DNA of 46,034 nucleotides, from contig CAIPDT010000085.1 of NCBI GenBank assembly GCA_903863905.1, positions 1-46,034 on the forward strand. The letters are read 5' to 3'. Made by a program: the position numbers and the translations under genes. The stretch comes from an uncultured Methylococcaceae bacterium (lineage in GTDB: Bacteria > Pseudomonadota > Gammaproteobacteria > Methylococcales > Methylomonadaceae). The first letter of the stretch is position 1. The number at the start of each line of letters is the position of its first letter. The notes beneath the pieces were generated by a model that saw nothing but the letters and a program-made list of their open reading frames with translations, was not told the origin of the DNA and searched no databases. Shown here in pieces: positions 1 through 7,442 of the stretch.

Positions 1-1494
1 AAAAGTTAAACCAGTAATCGCACTTAAATCAATCTTATCGCCAACATCTAAATCTGTGATTGTTTCTATACCAATACCTAAAGCGCTAGTCATACCTGAA
101 GTGAGAGTCATACCAGATATATTGCTACTAAACTCAGCTAACGCATTATATTTAAACGTGTCAACTCCCGTACCACCGGTTAAGGTATCGCCTCCTGCAC
201 CACCCACTAAGCGATCGTCACCTGCACCACCATCCAACATATCTCCGCCCATACCGCCACGTAAGGTGTCATTACCGTCCAAACCCATCAAAGTATCGTT
301 ACCATTACCCCCTTGCAAATTATCATTCAGCACAGTACCCGCTATGTTTTTATTTGGGGCAAACACCAAAACATTTGAACCTAGCGCTGTTTCTTGAAGC
401 ATTACTGAAGTAGGCAGATTAAGTGTTACGTATTGATTTGAGTCAGCAACTCCATCCCCATCAAAATCAAACTGAATACACGCTGGGGTACTATTGCCAA
501 TAACCCCCGCCATATATAGAGAATTAACAACTGCTTGTTGATAACGATATTGCCCAGGAACACCACTAAATAAGGCATCACCTATATAAGTAATACCTTG
601 AAAACCAAAAGCAATCTGATCGCCCGCTGTAAAATCATTGATGGTATCACCAAAGTAACCATACCCCCATGGCCCAAATGACCCCCATATCCCAAATGAC
701 CCCGATGGCCCCGTACAACCGGTTATTAGATCATCGGCATTCAAAAAACGGAAGGTATCATTACCCAATCCGCCTGTTAAAGTATCCTCTCCTAAACCAC
801 CATCCAGAGTATCATTACCGGCCCCACCTAATAACCTATCGTTACCTTCTCCACCGATTAAGACATCATTGCCAGCAAGTCCATAAAGCGTATCATTACC
901 TGCACCTCCAGTTAGAGTATCAACACCCACTGTACCAGTTAATTGCTGATTAATTGCGGCCGTTAAAAGACCTGACCCCACAGCAGTTTCTGTAAAATCG
1001 AATATCCCGCTCTTAACTAATAAAGTGACATCACTATTGGCATCGCCATCAATATCAATATGAAGAAACTCTCGAATATTAAATTTATTCAATGTTTGAA
1101 GATAAGTAATAGGATTCATTGAAACGCTAAAGCCATAAACCACCTCATACCGAATCTCACCAGCCACACCATTAAATTGTGCATTACCAATAAAACTACG
1201 ACCAGCGGGGGTAATTGCAGAAAAATCAATCAAATCTAACGCCGTTAAATCATTGATCACGTCATTATTAGCTTCCATAAAAGTCTGATATTTAAAAACA
1301 TCATTCCCAGCACCACCATTTAAAGTATCGGCCCCTTGACCACCCACTAACGTATCATTACCATCACCACCCGAAAGGATATCATTGCCAATCCCACCAT
1401 TTAAAAAATCATTTCCTGCTAAGCCGTATAAAAGATCCCAGCCATTTGTGCCCATGATAGTGTCGTTATTGAGTGTGCCTAATTTAGTTGCCAT
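1..1494 (-). CDS. RTX-type calcium-binding protein, C-terminus cut by window edge
   Basis: The frame is open from the ATG at 1494-1492 to the left edge: 498 codons with no stop. The protein has three blocks of glycine/aspartate-rich nonapeptides of the GGxGxDxL type, at about residues 23-66, 188-250 and 385-441. Each is followed by a non-repeat segment with the pattern D-x-F-x-[YF]...D.I.DF..GD.I.., as in serralysin-type C-terminal modules. Such repeats fold into calcium-binding beta rolls in proteins exported by type I secretion, usually with an uncleaved C-terminal signal; that end is outside the window, so export is inferred. No catalytic domain is visible in this part and there is no N-terminal signal peptide. 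Residues around 258-285 contain an unusual Gly/aromatic stretch (see the 18-bp repeat). The function could be adhesin, S-layer-like or an enzyme tail. Confidence 0.85.
   Translation of the reverse strand, partial: MATKLGTLNNDTIMGTNGWDLLYGLAGNDFLNGGIGNDILSGGDGNDTLVGGQGADTLNGGAGNDVFKYQTFMEANNDVINDLTALDLIDFSAITPAGRSFIGNAQFNGVAGEIRYEVVYGFSVSMNPITYLQTLNKFNIREFLHIDIDGDANSDVTLLVKSGIFDFTETAVGSGLLTAAINQQLTGTVGVDTLTGGAGNDTLYGLAGNDVLIGGEGNDRLLGGAGNDTLDGGLGEDTLTGGLGNDTFRFLNADDLITGCTGPSGSFGIWGSFGPWGYGYFGDTINDFTAGDQIAFGFQGITYIGDALFSGVPGQYRYQQAVVNSLYMAGVIGNSTPACIQFDFDGDGVADSNQYVTLNLPTSVMLQETALGSNVLVFAPNKNIAGTVLNDNLQGGNGNDTLMGLDGNDTLRGGMGGDMLDGGAGDDRLVGGAGGDTLTGGTGVDTFKYNALAEFSSNISGMTLTSGMTSALGIGIETITDLDVGDKIDLSAITGLTF
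664..717 (-). repeat. Three tandem 18-bp units inside the RTX gene
   Basis: Two nearly identical 18-bp units (664-681 and 682-699, two mismatches) are followed by a diverged third (700-717). Read on the minus strand they encode a repeated hexapeptide of the form G-S-F-G-x-W, embedded in a longer glycine/aromatic run that continues as WGYGYFG. It interrupts an RTX-associated module between the repeat block and the conserved GDTINDF segment. It looks like a recent in-frame microsatellite expansion. Confidence 0.7.
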
Positions 1495-2420
1495 GTGTAC
1501 TTTCCAGTTAGATTTATAATGAATAGAAGGATAGGTTTATACATTGAAGTGCACGTAAATCTTTGAATAACTTCTCTGATTAGTGGCAAAGTCTACAGTT
1601 ATTTCTTAGAATTACAATAGACCGTACAAATTAAAGCGTTATTTAAAGACTTTCTATTATTGGGGCTTAATTCCAAACCATTAGGCCAACATAAAGCACC
1701 CAACGCCAACAAAAATCCAACATTTCCCTTGCACTTTCCTCAAATAAGCCTATAGTCTCACCTAGATCTACTGAGTTAGCGGTACATTTTGTTAGGCGAG
1801 CACTTACCCTCTTTCAAACACCCTTAACCCATCACTCATGAGTCACCAGCAATGATTAATTTGCTATGGAGAACAATACTAAGCACTCAAAACACCCTTA
1901 TAAGCGCTAACCGCACCCAACCCAGCACTCTGCGGATATTTTAAAACACCCATCTACCCCGAACTCGCCGCAATAAGGCTTAAGCACCACCTAGTAACCC
2001 AGTTATCGCACTCAACCGATTTATTAAAGCACTGGCCAAGCACCCAGACTTAATTTTTAAGACTCACTAGCGCTTAAAAAGTAAGTTTCAGTACTGCAAC
2101 GGCTTTAAGACGCAGTGAGCCTTGCTTTGTTAGCGCACAGCAAGCCTTTTAGTCACCAGCACACAACACGCCAGCACTACGCTAAGTCATATCAGCGCGG
2201 CGCTTAAGCGCTTTACCGTTCATCAGGTATTATTTGCATCTTTACAAGCATGTCCAGCACTACATAAGCCTCACAAAACAGGCTAAAAGGACTAAACAGC
2301 CCATAATCATTTCGGCTAGATGCAACTTTATCACAGCAGGACGCTAACACGACTTTGCAGACAACACCTTAAGCGCTGCTGCAGCCTTTACATTGAATAT
2401 TACCTAGGAATCACAAGATC
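1495..2420. other. Gene-free spacer of 0.9 kb with biased word usage
   Basis: No reading frame of useful length is found on either strand. The + strand is rich in C and A and poor in G. The word AGCAC occurs ten times between about 1695 and 2260 (starts near 1695, 1799, 1882, 1924, 1983, 2028, 2039, 2158, 2173, 2256), AGCGCT occurs four times, and AGTCACCAGCA twice. No tRNA, transposase remnant or clear terminator is seen. It could be decayed sequence, a set of binding sites, or an unrecognised RNA. Confidence 0.5.
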
Positions 2421-3110
2421 ATGAGCACTTTAACCTACATGCCGAACACAGATAGCGGAAAAGCGGACTTGCTTCAGCATTTGCTAACCGCTTTACCGGC
2501 TTATACCAGCACCTTATCTATTTCAGAAGAAGACCTCGCCAACCTAAGTATTGACACAACTAACTTTCGGTATTCGCTTCAAAGCGCCGGTGATATGCAA
2601 GCGTGCTCTCAAAGTTGGACGGCCTTTAAAAATCAGCTTCGGGACGGGCCCTATAGTGTTTTAAATTTGCCTATGACGCCGATCGTACTTCAACCGGTGC
2701 CGGTGGTGATCAATGCCGGAATCATTCCACGCTTATCCGCCTTAGTCGCTCAGATTAAAGCCCATAAAAACTACACCGATTCCATTGGAAAAGATTTATG
2801 GTTAGTCGGTGCCACCCAAATTATTGACCCTAGTACTTGGAAACCTATTTTAAATATCCAAAACCAAGCCGGGCACCCTATTATTGTGTGGACTAAAGGC
2901 CATGCCGGTGCCATTGAAATTTGGGTAGATCGTGGCGACGGCAATAATTTTTCGCTACTCACCATCAACACAGAACCCAACACCACCGATAAATGGCCTT
3001 TACCCTCAGCGGGCAGTAGTCAAATGTGGAAATATAAAGCCATCTATTGGTTACATGATGAACAAGTTGGGCAATGGAGTGACGTGATTAGTGTGTCTGT
3101 GGGGGGGTAA
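2421..3110 (+). CDS. Conserved hypothetical protein, helical N-terminus plus Fn3-like C-terminus
   Basis: Not assigned to a named family. The 229-residue protein has no signal peptide or membrane segment. Residues 1-80 look helical; a Pro/Val-rich linker (about 83-105) follows, then a short helical motif ending in GKDLWLVGA (about 122-130). The C-terminal part (about 140-229) is beta-rich with alternating hydrophobics, including a W-K-Y-K-A-I-Y strand and a final G-Q-W-S-D-V-I-S-V-S-V strand, which resembles a fibronectin type III-like sandwich. An AGGAA ribosome site precedes the ATG. The gene ends in a run of seven G residues just before TAA. It stands alone between the spacer and a gene on the other strand, so context gives no function. 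Confidence 0.75.
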   Translation: MSTLTYMPNTDSGKADLLQHLLTALPAYTSTLSISEEDLANLSIDTTNFRYSLQSAGDMQACSQSWTAFKNQLRDGPYSVLNLPMTPIVLQPVPVVINAGIIPRLSALVAQIKAHKNYTDSIGKDLWLVGATQIIDPSTWKPILNIQNQAGHPIIVWTKGHAGAIEIWVDRGDGNNFSLLTINTEPNTTDKWPLPSAGSSQMWKYKAIYWLHDEQVGQWSDVISVSVGG

Positions 3111-3148
3111 GGTTGCAGGCAACCTCCCCTTAAACCCACAGCCGGATC

Positions 3149-3379
3149 TTAACGCCAACCGAGTAACCATTGATTGGCGTCTTTCAATAGTCGCCAATCA
3201 AGTTCTATTTCACGATGATTAATCACCGCCTCAAGTACACAATGAGTGATTATTTCTGCTTCGTCCCTCAGTACGCGGACCACTAAAAAATGTTTTTCTT
3301 TATGGGTAGGCGTTACCGCCGTCCATTTGCTTAACATTAATTTTTCTGGATTAATTTGATGCTGTCGTTGTTGAGTCAT
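3149..3379 (-). CDS. Small Trp-rich conserved protein (TIGR02450 family)
   Basis: This protein of about 76 residues carries the hallmark series of the TIGR02450 family: N-P-x-K-L-x-x-S-K-W-T-A-V-T-P near the start, then K-E-K-H-F-L-V, a V-L-E-A-V-I strand, and a terminal L-L-G-W. The role of the family is unknown. I place the start at the ATG at 3379 because GGAAGG lies ten bases upstream; an in-frame ATG at 3397 would add six residues but has a poorer ribosome site. The gene is divergent from zur and faces the same intergenic region as the Zur box, so zinc control is possible but not shown. Confidence 0.75.
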   Translation of the reverse strand: MTQQRQHQINPEKLMLSKWTAVTPTHKEKHFLVVRVLRDEAEIITHCVLEAVINHREIELDWRLLKDANQWLLGWR

Positions 3380-3521
3380 GAGGTTACTACCTTCCATTTG
3401 CTTGCCATTGTTTAAATCGTTAAGGTCATTAACTGACTGACTGCTTGAGTGATTGCCGCTGTTTTTAAGGATCTATATCGGTGCGAATAATAAGAACCAC
3501 ACGCTACAGGTATACTCTCCC

Positions 3522-3556
3522 TTGAAAATAAATCAAGGATGTTATAATATAACATC
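3522..3556 (+). promoter_or_regulatory. zur promoter with overlapping Zur operator
   Basis: A 19-bp dyad at 3538-3556 (GATGTTATA, one central base, TATAACATC) matches the classical proteobacterial Zur box core TGTTATAATATAACA. A TTGAAA hexamer at 3522-3527 is 17 bases from TAATAT (3545-3550), or 15 from TATAAT (3543-3548), so the -10 element lies inside the dyad. Zinc-loaded Zur bound here should block transcription of zur and probably of the receptor downstream. Direct sequence match; regulation is inferred from the family. Confidence 0.85.
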
Positions 3557-3579
3557 ACACTAACCCAACCCAACTACCC

Positions 3580-4161
3580 ATGACAACGCTGACCGCCGCC
3601 CTTCCCAATATTTTTTCTACGTTGGAACATGATCATAAAAAATGCGTCAGTAAGGCCTTAGATACCGCACAACATTTATGTGTAGTGCGAGGGGTACAGC
3701 TCACACCGATTCGACTGCAAGTGCTGGAGTTGATTTGGGATAGCCATAAAGCGGTTAAAGCTTATGACTTGTTGGATCGTTTTAAACTTCAACAACAAGC
3801 CGCAAAACCGGCAACCATTTATCGTGCCCTGGATTTTTTAATCGAACAAGGGCTAATTCATCGCGTGGAAAGCTTAAATGCGTTTGTCGGCTGTAATTGT
3901 TCTGAACATCAACATGAACTGTTACTCTTAATTTGTAAACACTGTCATGAAGTTGATGAACGCCCTGCCCCCAAAGTCATGGCGGTGTTATCAGAAGAGT
4001 TTTCTCAAGCCGGTTTTATCGCTTATAGCAAAGCAATCGAAGCGCAGGGAATTTGTCTTAAATGCCAACAATCTCAAGATGAACAAAACTCATTAACGGG
4101 CCGCACTGACTTATCAGTAAACCTAAAACCCTATAGTGTTTTTGATCTGTCACAAGATTGA
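3580..4161 (+). CDS. zur: Zur, zinc-responsive Fur-family repressor
   Basis: The 193-residue protein has a winged-helix N-terminal half: L-T-P-I-R-L-Q-V-L-E-L-I at about 41-52 and the recognition-helix region KPATIYRALDFLIEQGLIHRV at about 77-97. The dimerisation half has Zur-like metal ligands: F-V-G-C-N-C..H-x-H (about 102-112), L-I-C-K-H-C-H (about 117-123), and a final C-L-K-C. Zur binds DNA when zinc is sufficient and represses uptake genes. Two facts favour Zur over Fur, PerR or Nur: the near-perfect Zur box 24 bp upstream and the ZnuD-like receptor directly downstream in the same direction. The Asp/Gln-rich tail after residue 165 is longer than usual. There is no strong ribosome site before the ATG, and transcription may start close to it. 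Confidence 0.9.
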   Translation: MTTLTAALPNIFSTLEHDHKKCVSKALDTAQHLCVVRGVQLTPIRLQVLELIWDSHKAVKAYDLLDRFKLQQQAAKPATIYRALDFLIEQGLIHRVESLNAFVGCNCSEHQHELLLLICKHCHEVDERPAPKVMAVLSEEFSQAGFIAYSKAIEAQGICLKCQQSQDEQNSLTGRTDLSVNLKPYSVFDLSQD

Positions 4162-4251
4162 CTTCAAAACGCTATATTATGAATGATGGCTTACATGCCA
4201 TTCTTGCAAGTCAACAACGAATAAAGCCTTACGCTCATAATTTATAGCGCC

Positions 4252-6267
4252 ATGAAAAAACTACCCTCTATTGTTACCGTCCTATTTGCTGTAATAACAG
4301 CACCTGCAAGCTATGCCGTTGATGATAATATTGTAGAATTAGACGAATTAGTGGTAACTGCACCCTTACAAGATAACGTTTCTGAAGCGGCCGTACCCGT
4401 TACCGTGTTAAGTGATAAAGAGTTGCGTTTAAAGGTGGGGCACACGCTTGGTGAAACACTAAAGAATGAATTAGGCATTACGAGCCAATCATTTGGCCCC
4501 GGGGTAGGCACACCGGTTATTCGTGGCCAAAGTGGCCCGCGCGTGCGAGTATTAAATAATGGGCTTGGCAGTAACGACGTCTCCGCCATTAGCCCTGACC
4601 ACGCCACGAGTGTTGAACCTTTATTAGCCGAGCGAATTGAAGTGTTGCGAGGCCCCGCTTCTTTGCTCTATAGCAGTGGTGCCATAGGTGGCGTAGTTAA
4701 TGTACTCGACAATCGAATTCCTGAGAAATTACCAGATAGATTGGTGGGAGGCGCGGTTGAACAACGCTTCGATTCGGTCTCTGCTGAGTCTTCTACTGTG
4801 TTAAAAGTAGAAGGCGGCAAAAAGAACCTAGCGTATCATTTTGACGGCTTTAATCGTGACCGCAACAATCTTGATATTGGCGGTTCTGCGATAGATATTA
4901 ATGCAGCTCAAGCCACCGATCCAACGCTCTCTGTGATTCAAAACAGCCAAGGCTATATTAATAATACCTCTGCTAAGGCTATCAGTGGTTCTGCCGGCGT
5001 GTCTCTGATTGGAGATCCAGGTTTTGGCGGCATCTCTTTTAACCGCTTAGAAAATAACTACGGGATTGCACCCGATGGTTCGGGGGGGGATATTACTCGA
5101 ATTGAGCTTAAACAAAACAGATACGACTTTAAAAGTGAACTTAAAAAACCCTTTAGTTATGCAGAATCCTTGCGGATGAAACTGGGTTACACGGATTACC
5201 AACACACTGAAATTCCGAATGGTGTAGCGGCTTCATTTTTTACGAATAAAACCTATGAGAGTCGTTTAGAACTGGCTCATAATCCACTGGGACTGTTTCG
5301 CGGCATGGTGGGTTTTCAAGCGCTGGCGGGAGATTTTGCGGCAATTAATAAAGCCACCCATAACGTTATTGTTCCGCAAACGCAAAGTAATAGTTACGGT
5401 GTGTTTGCGGTCGAATCTTTTAATATCGGCGCACTTCCTTCTCAATTGGGTCTCCGCGTTGAGAATACCTCGCTATCGCCAACCGGCTTATCGAACCTAA
5501 GCTATACGCCCGTCAGTGCCTCGGCTTCTAGTCTGTGGAAAATAAATGATAGTCACGCTGTTAACCTTGCCCTAACTCGCTCACAACGAGCGCCACAAGT
5601 ACAAGAATTAACCGTGAACGGTTACCATGATGCCACCCGAAGTTATGAAAAAGGTGATATCAATTTACATGAAGAAACCTCATATAACTTAGATTTAGGC
5701 TATAAATTTAAAGCAGATTGGGTAAGAGCTCAGGTTGATTTGTTTCACAATTGGGCAAATTCTTACATTTACCAACAACGGAATGGCGAGTTTATTAATG
5801 GTGCAGTGGTGCTTAAGAGCAGTCAAGCCGATGCTACTTTTATGGGTTATGAAAGTAAACTGACCTTCCCTTTAGTCCAAAACCACTTTGGCTTGATTGA
5901 GTTAATGTTGTTTAGTGATTTTACGCGCGGGCAATTTATCAGTGGGGGGGATGTACCGCGCATGCCTCCGTTACGTTTCGGTTTTGAGTTAGATCATAGC
6001 AAGGGTGAATGGGACACTAATCTTCGCCTAACACGGGGAGAAACTCAAACTCATGCCGGTGATTTTGATACGCCCACGGCAGGATATTTATTGCTGAGCT
6101 TAGGAACCCAATATCAACTCTTAAATCTGCACGAAGCGGATGTGATGCTGTTTGCCAAAGCGAATAATCTATTAAATGAGAATATCCGCAATTCAACCTC
6201 TTACCTTAGAAACTTCGCGCCCGAACCCGGACGTGGCGCAGAAATTGGCATTAGAGTGACTTATTAA
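4252..6267 (+). CDS. znuD: TonB-dependent outer-membrane receptor, ZnuD-like zinc uptake
   Basis: This 671-residue protein begins with a signal peptide (cleavage likely after A-S-Y-A, about residue 22) and a TonB box-like D-E-L-V-V-T-A segment (about 31-37). A plug domain follows, containing [14 protein letters not shown]-x-N-G (about 87-103) and [21 protein letters not shown] (about 130-150). A long beta-barrel ends in an aromatic residue, I-G-I-R-V-T-Y, as expected for BamA recognition. The plug wording and the Zur partner point to ZnuD, which takes zinc across the outer membrane with TonB energy. The gene lies 90 bp after zur and is probably co-transcribed. A G8 tract (5082-5089) and a G7 tract (5944-5950) occur in the frame. 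The stop codon sits exactly at the break in yjbQ on the other strand. Confidence 0.88.
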   Translation: MKKLPSIVTVLFAVITAPASYAVDDNIVELDELVVTAPLQDNVSEAAVPVTVLSDKELRLKVGHTLGETLKNELGITSQSFGPGVGTPVIRGQSGPRVRVLNNGLGSNDVSAISPDHATSVEPLLAERIEVLRGPASLLYSSGAIGGVVNVLDNRIPEKLPDRLVGGAVEQRFDSVSAESSTVLKVEGGKKNLAYHFDGFNRDRNNLDIGGSAIDINAAQATDPTLSVIQNSQGYINNTSAKAISGSAGVSLIGDPGFGGISFNRLENNYGIAPDGSGGDITRIELKQNRYDFKSELKKPFSYAESLRMKLGYTDYQHTEIPNGVAASFFTNKTYESRLELAHNPLGLFRGMVGFQALAGDFAAINKATHNVIVPQTQSNSYGVFAVESFNIGALPSQLGLRVENTSLSPTGLSNLSYTPVSASASSLWKINDSHAVNLALTRSQRAPQVQELTVNGYHDATRSYEKGDINLHEETSYNLDLGYKFKADWVRAQVDLFHNWANSYIYQQRNGEFINGAVVLKSSQADATFMGYESKLTFPLVQNHFGLIELMLFSDFTRGQFISGGDVPRMPPLRFGFELDHSKGEWDTNLRLTRGETQTHAGDFDTPTAGYLLLSLGTQYQLLNLHEADVMLFAKANNLLNENIRNSTSYLRNFAPEPGRGAEIGIRVTY

Positions 6268-6453
6268 ATCTTGACGGACAGTTGGGTCGGCATTCTCATT
6301 AATGGTTAATGAAGCCGAGGTATGTTGAATAAACAGGTGTAGCAAGCCACAATCAATCCGCTTTAATTCTGGAATCGCTTTAATGACTTCATCCGTGATC
6401 AGATGAAAGCCTCTACTTTTTGCAGCTAAATTAAATTCTTTTTGTATCCACAT
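6193..6453 (-). pseudogene. yjbQ: yjbQ remnant (UPF0047), 3' half missing
   Basis: The first 62 codons match YjbQ well: M-W-I-Q-K-E-F near the start, [11 protein letters not shown], and [22 protein letters not shown]. YjbQ proteins are normally about 138 residues and continue with a glycine-rich second half and an R-H-R-x-H-G-G-type motif. Here homology stops at codon 62 (base 6268), directly next to the stop codon of the TonB receptor on the opposite strand. The remaining 24 codons are antisense of the receptor gene. The true remnant is therefore 6268-6453, and the second half is not found elsewhere in the window. YjbQ has been linked to thiamine phosphate synthase activity; this fragment is unlikely to be active. 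Confidence 0.8.
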
Positions 6454-6456
6454 AGA

Positions 6457-6804
6457 TTAATATTTGCTCATTAAAGAAACATACGCCATTAAACAATCGG
6501 CCTCTGACTCGACTTGCCAATGCGGTAATTGTTCATGCGCGGCAAAGGCATTGTGCAATTCTTGAATTTCTCTGGGCACATCCAGTACCCGCTCACCCTC
6601 TAATACTGCGGTGACTTGATCAATAGTGAGGCTATTGTTTTCAATCGCTAAGGATACCTGAATACTACGAATACAGTTGCTTCGACGTAATTGAGGCGCT
6701 AAAGACGCTTGACTGGAAATTTGCCACCGTGTTAATAACGCAACAATATCGGCAACTTGTTGCAGTATTTTTGGGGTGATGGTGTAAGGGGGGTGATAGC
6801 TCAT
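6457..6804 (-). pseudogene. Fic-family protein, N-terminal fragment
   Basis: The 115-residue frame matches the N-terminal helical domain of Fic/DUF4172-type proteins: M-S-Y-x-P-P-Y-T-I-T-x-x-I-L-Q at the start, L-R-R-S-N-C-I-R-S-I-Q-x-S-L-A-I-E-x-N-S-L, then V-L-E-G-x-R-V-x-x-x-P-R-E-I-Q-E. It stops near L-M-S-K-Y, where the family reaches the A-H-x-x-L-M helix, so the catalytic HPFxxGNGR motif for AMP transfer is absent. The broken yjbQ begins three bases after the stop. The gene starts 14 bp downstream of the nuclease-like partner gene on the same strand. A second, shorter copy of the same 5' end lies at 8883-8975. It might be expressed as a small protein, but it cannot be a working Fic enzyme. 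Confidence 0.75.
6733..6804 (-). repeat. Direct repeat copy 1 (fic 5' end)
   Basis: This 72-bp stretch aligns without gaps to 8904-8975, with 12 mismatches (about 83% identity), in the same orientation. It covers the start codon and first 24 codons of the fic fragment. The two copies flank the ATPase/nuclease-like gene pair. Confidence 0.8.
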
Positions 6805-6818
6805 TAATCAAGAATCTA

Positions 6819-7442
6819 TTAAATACGCGTAGATTTACTTACCAATTGAATTTTATCAAAGAGCCTTCCCACATGTACAAAGCCCTCATAGTTTTTAACT
6901 GACACAGAGACTGAGCGAAAAGCAGACTGCTTAAACCTGCCCTCATTTGGCTTATAAACACTATTTTTCTGAGGGCGAGTAGTCGTCACAATAGTACGCT
7001 GAAAAATAACGTCTGAAATATCTTGATCATAATGATATTTCAGCAAGGACAATAAATATTGCACATACAGTTCAGAATTGAGTAACTGAGTTTCTGTTTT
7101 TTTAAGCCTGGGCTTGTCAGACTTCAAATCTAAAATTAATACCTTCCATGTATTTTTAGCGGCCATAACAATGACAAGATCACAACTTTTATTGATCTTT
7201 TCACTGGCAGGATTTAAATAACATGACAGTTGTTTAAAACATTTAGAATCTTTATGGGTTCCATGATCCAATGTAAACGCGAGACTTTGTTCTGGCAGAC
7301 CCGTGATATGTAATTTTTTAATTTTGCTATCTGGCGCACTCTCTTTTAAAATCAACTCGCCTTCACTTGGATCGTCTTCCTTGAAACTGATATTGATTAA
7401 AATCTCTGGCAAAATTACATCTTGCAATTTTATCAACATCAC
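6819..7442 (-). CDS. Partner protein of AAA ATPase with PD-(D/E)xK-like motif
   Basis: No named family recognised. The protein has 206-207 residues with no signal peptide or membrane segment. The middle holds C-D88-L-V-I-V, then a hydrophobic strand leading into I-L-D105-L-K107-S, followed by a helix with Q119, N122-S-E-L-Y-V-Q-Y-L. Asp...Asp-x-Lys plus a downstream Gln helix is the layout of restriction-endonuclease-like nucleases, so a nuclease or nuclease-derived fold is inferred. The start is GTG at 7442 (sharing its G with the TAG stop of the ATPase gene) or ATG at 7439; either implies translational coupling and a stoichiometric complex. The flanking fic fragments and type I R-M operon support a defence role. 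Alternatives are a toxin-like or purely structural partner. Confidence 0.7.
   Translation of the reverse strand: MMLIKLQDVILPEILINISFKEDDPSEGELILKESAPDSKIKKLHITGLPEQSLAFTLDHGTHKDSKCFKQLSCYLNPASEKINKSCDLVIVMAAKNTWKVLILDLKSDKPRLKKTETQLLNSELYVQYLLSLLKYHYDQDISDVIFQRTIVTTTRPQKNSVYKPNEGRFKQSAFRSVSVSVKNYEGFVHVGRLFDKIQLVSKSTRI

Noticed and set aside
1-1490. Regular short repeats at the left edge resembling a CRISPR-like array or + strand genes (frames at 56-397 and 669-953)
   Set aside because: They are the coding periodicity of RTX nonapeptides on the minus strand; the minus frame is open for the full 498 codons and the + frames are low-complexity shadows.
1775-1800. GTTAGC/GTTAGGC words suggesting an integron attC site
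   Set aside because: No matching inverse core site or hairpin at a proper distance and no cassette-like genes.
4172-4186. Possible second Zur box before the TonB receptor
   Set aside because: Only the central TATATTAT matches; both outer arms of the dyad are lost. It could be a -10-like sequence.
4311-4607. Antisense frame within the TonB receptor gene
   Set aside because: Shadow of a strongly conserved plug domain; no ribosome site or family.
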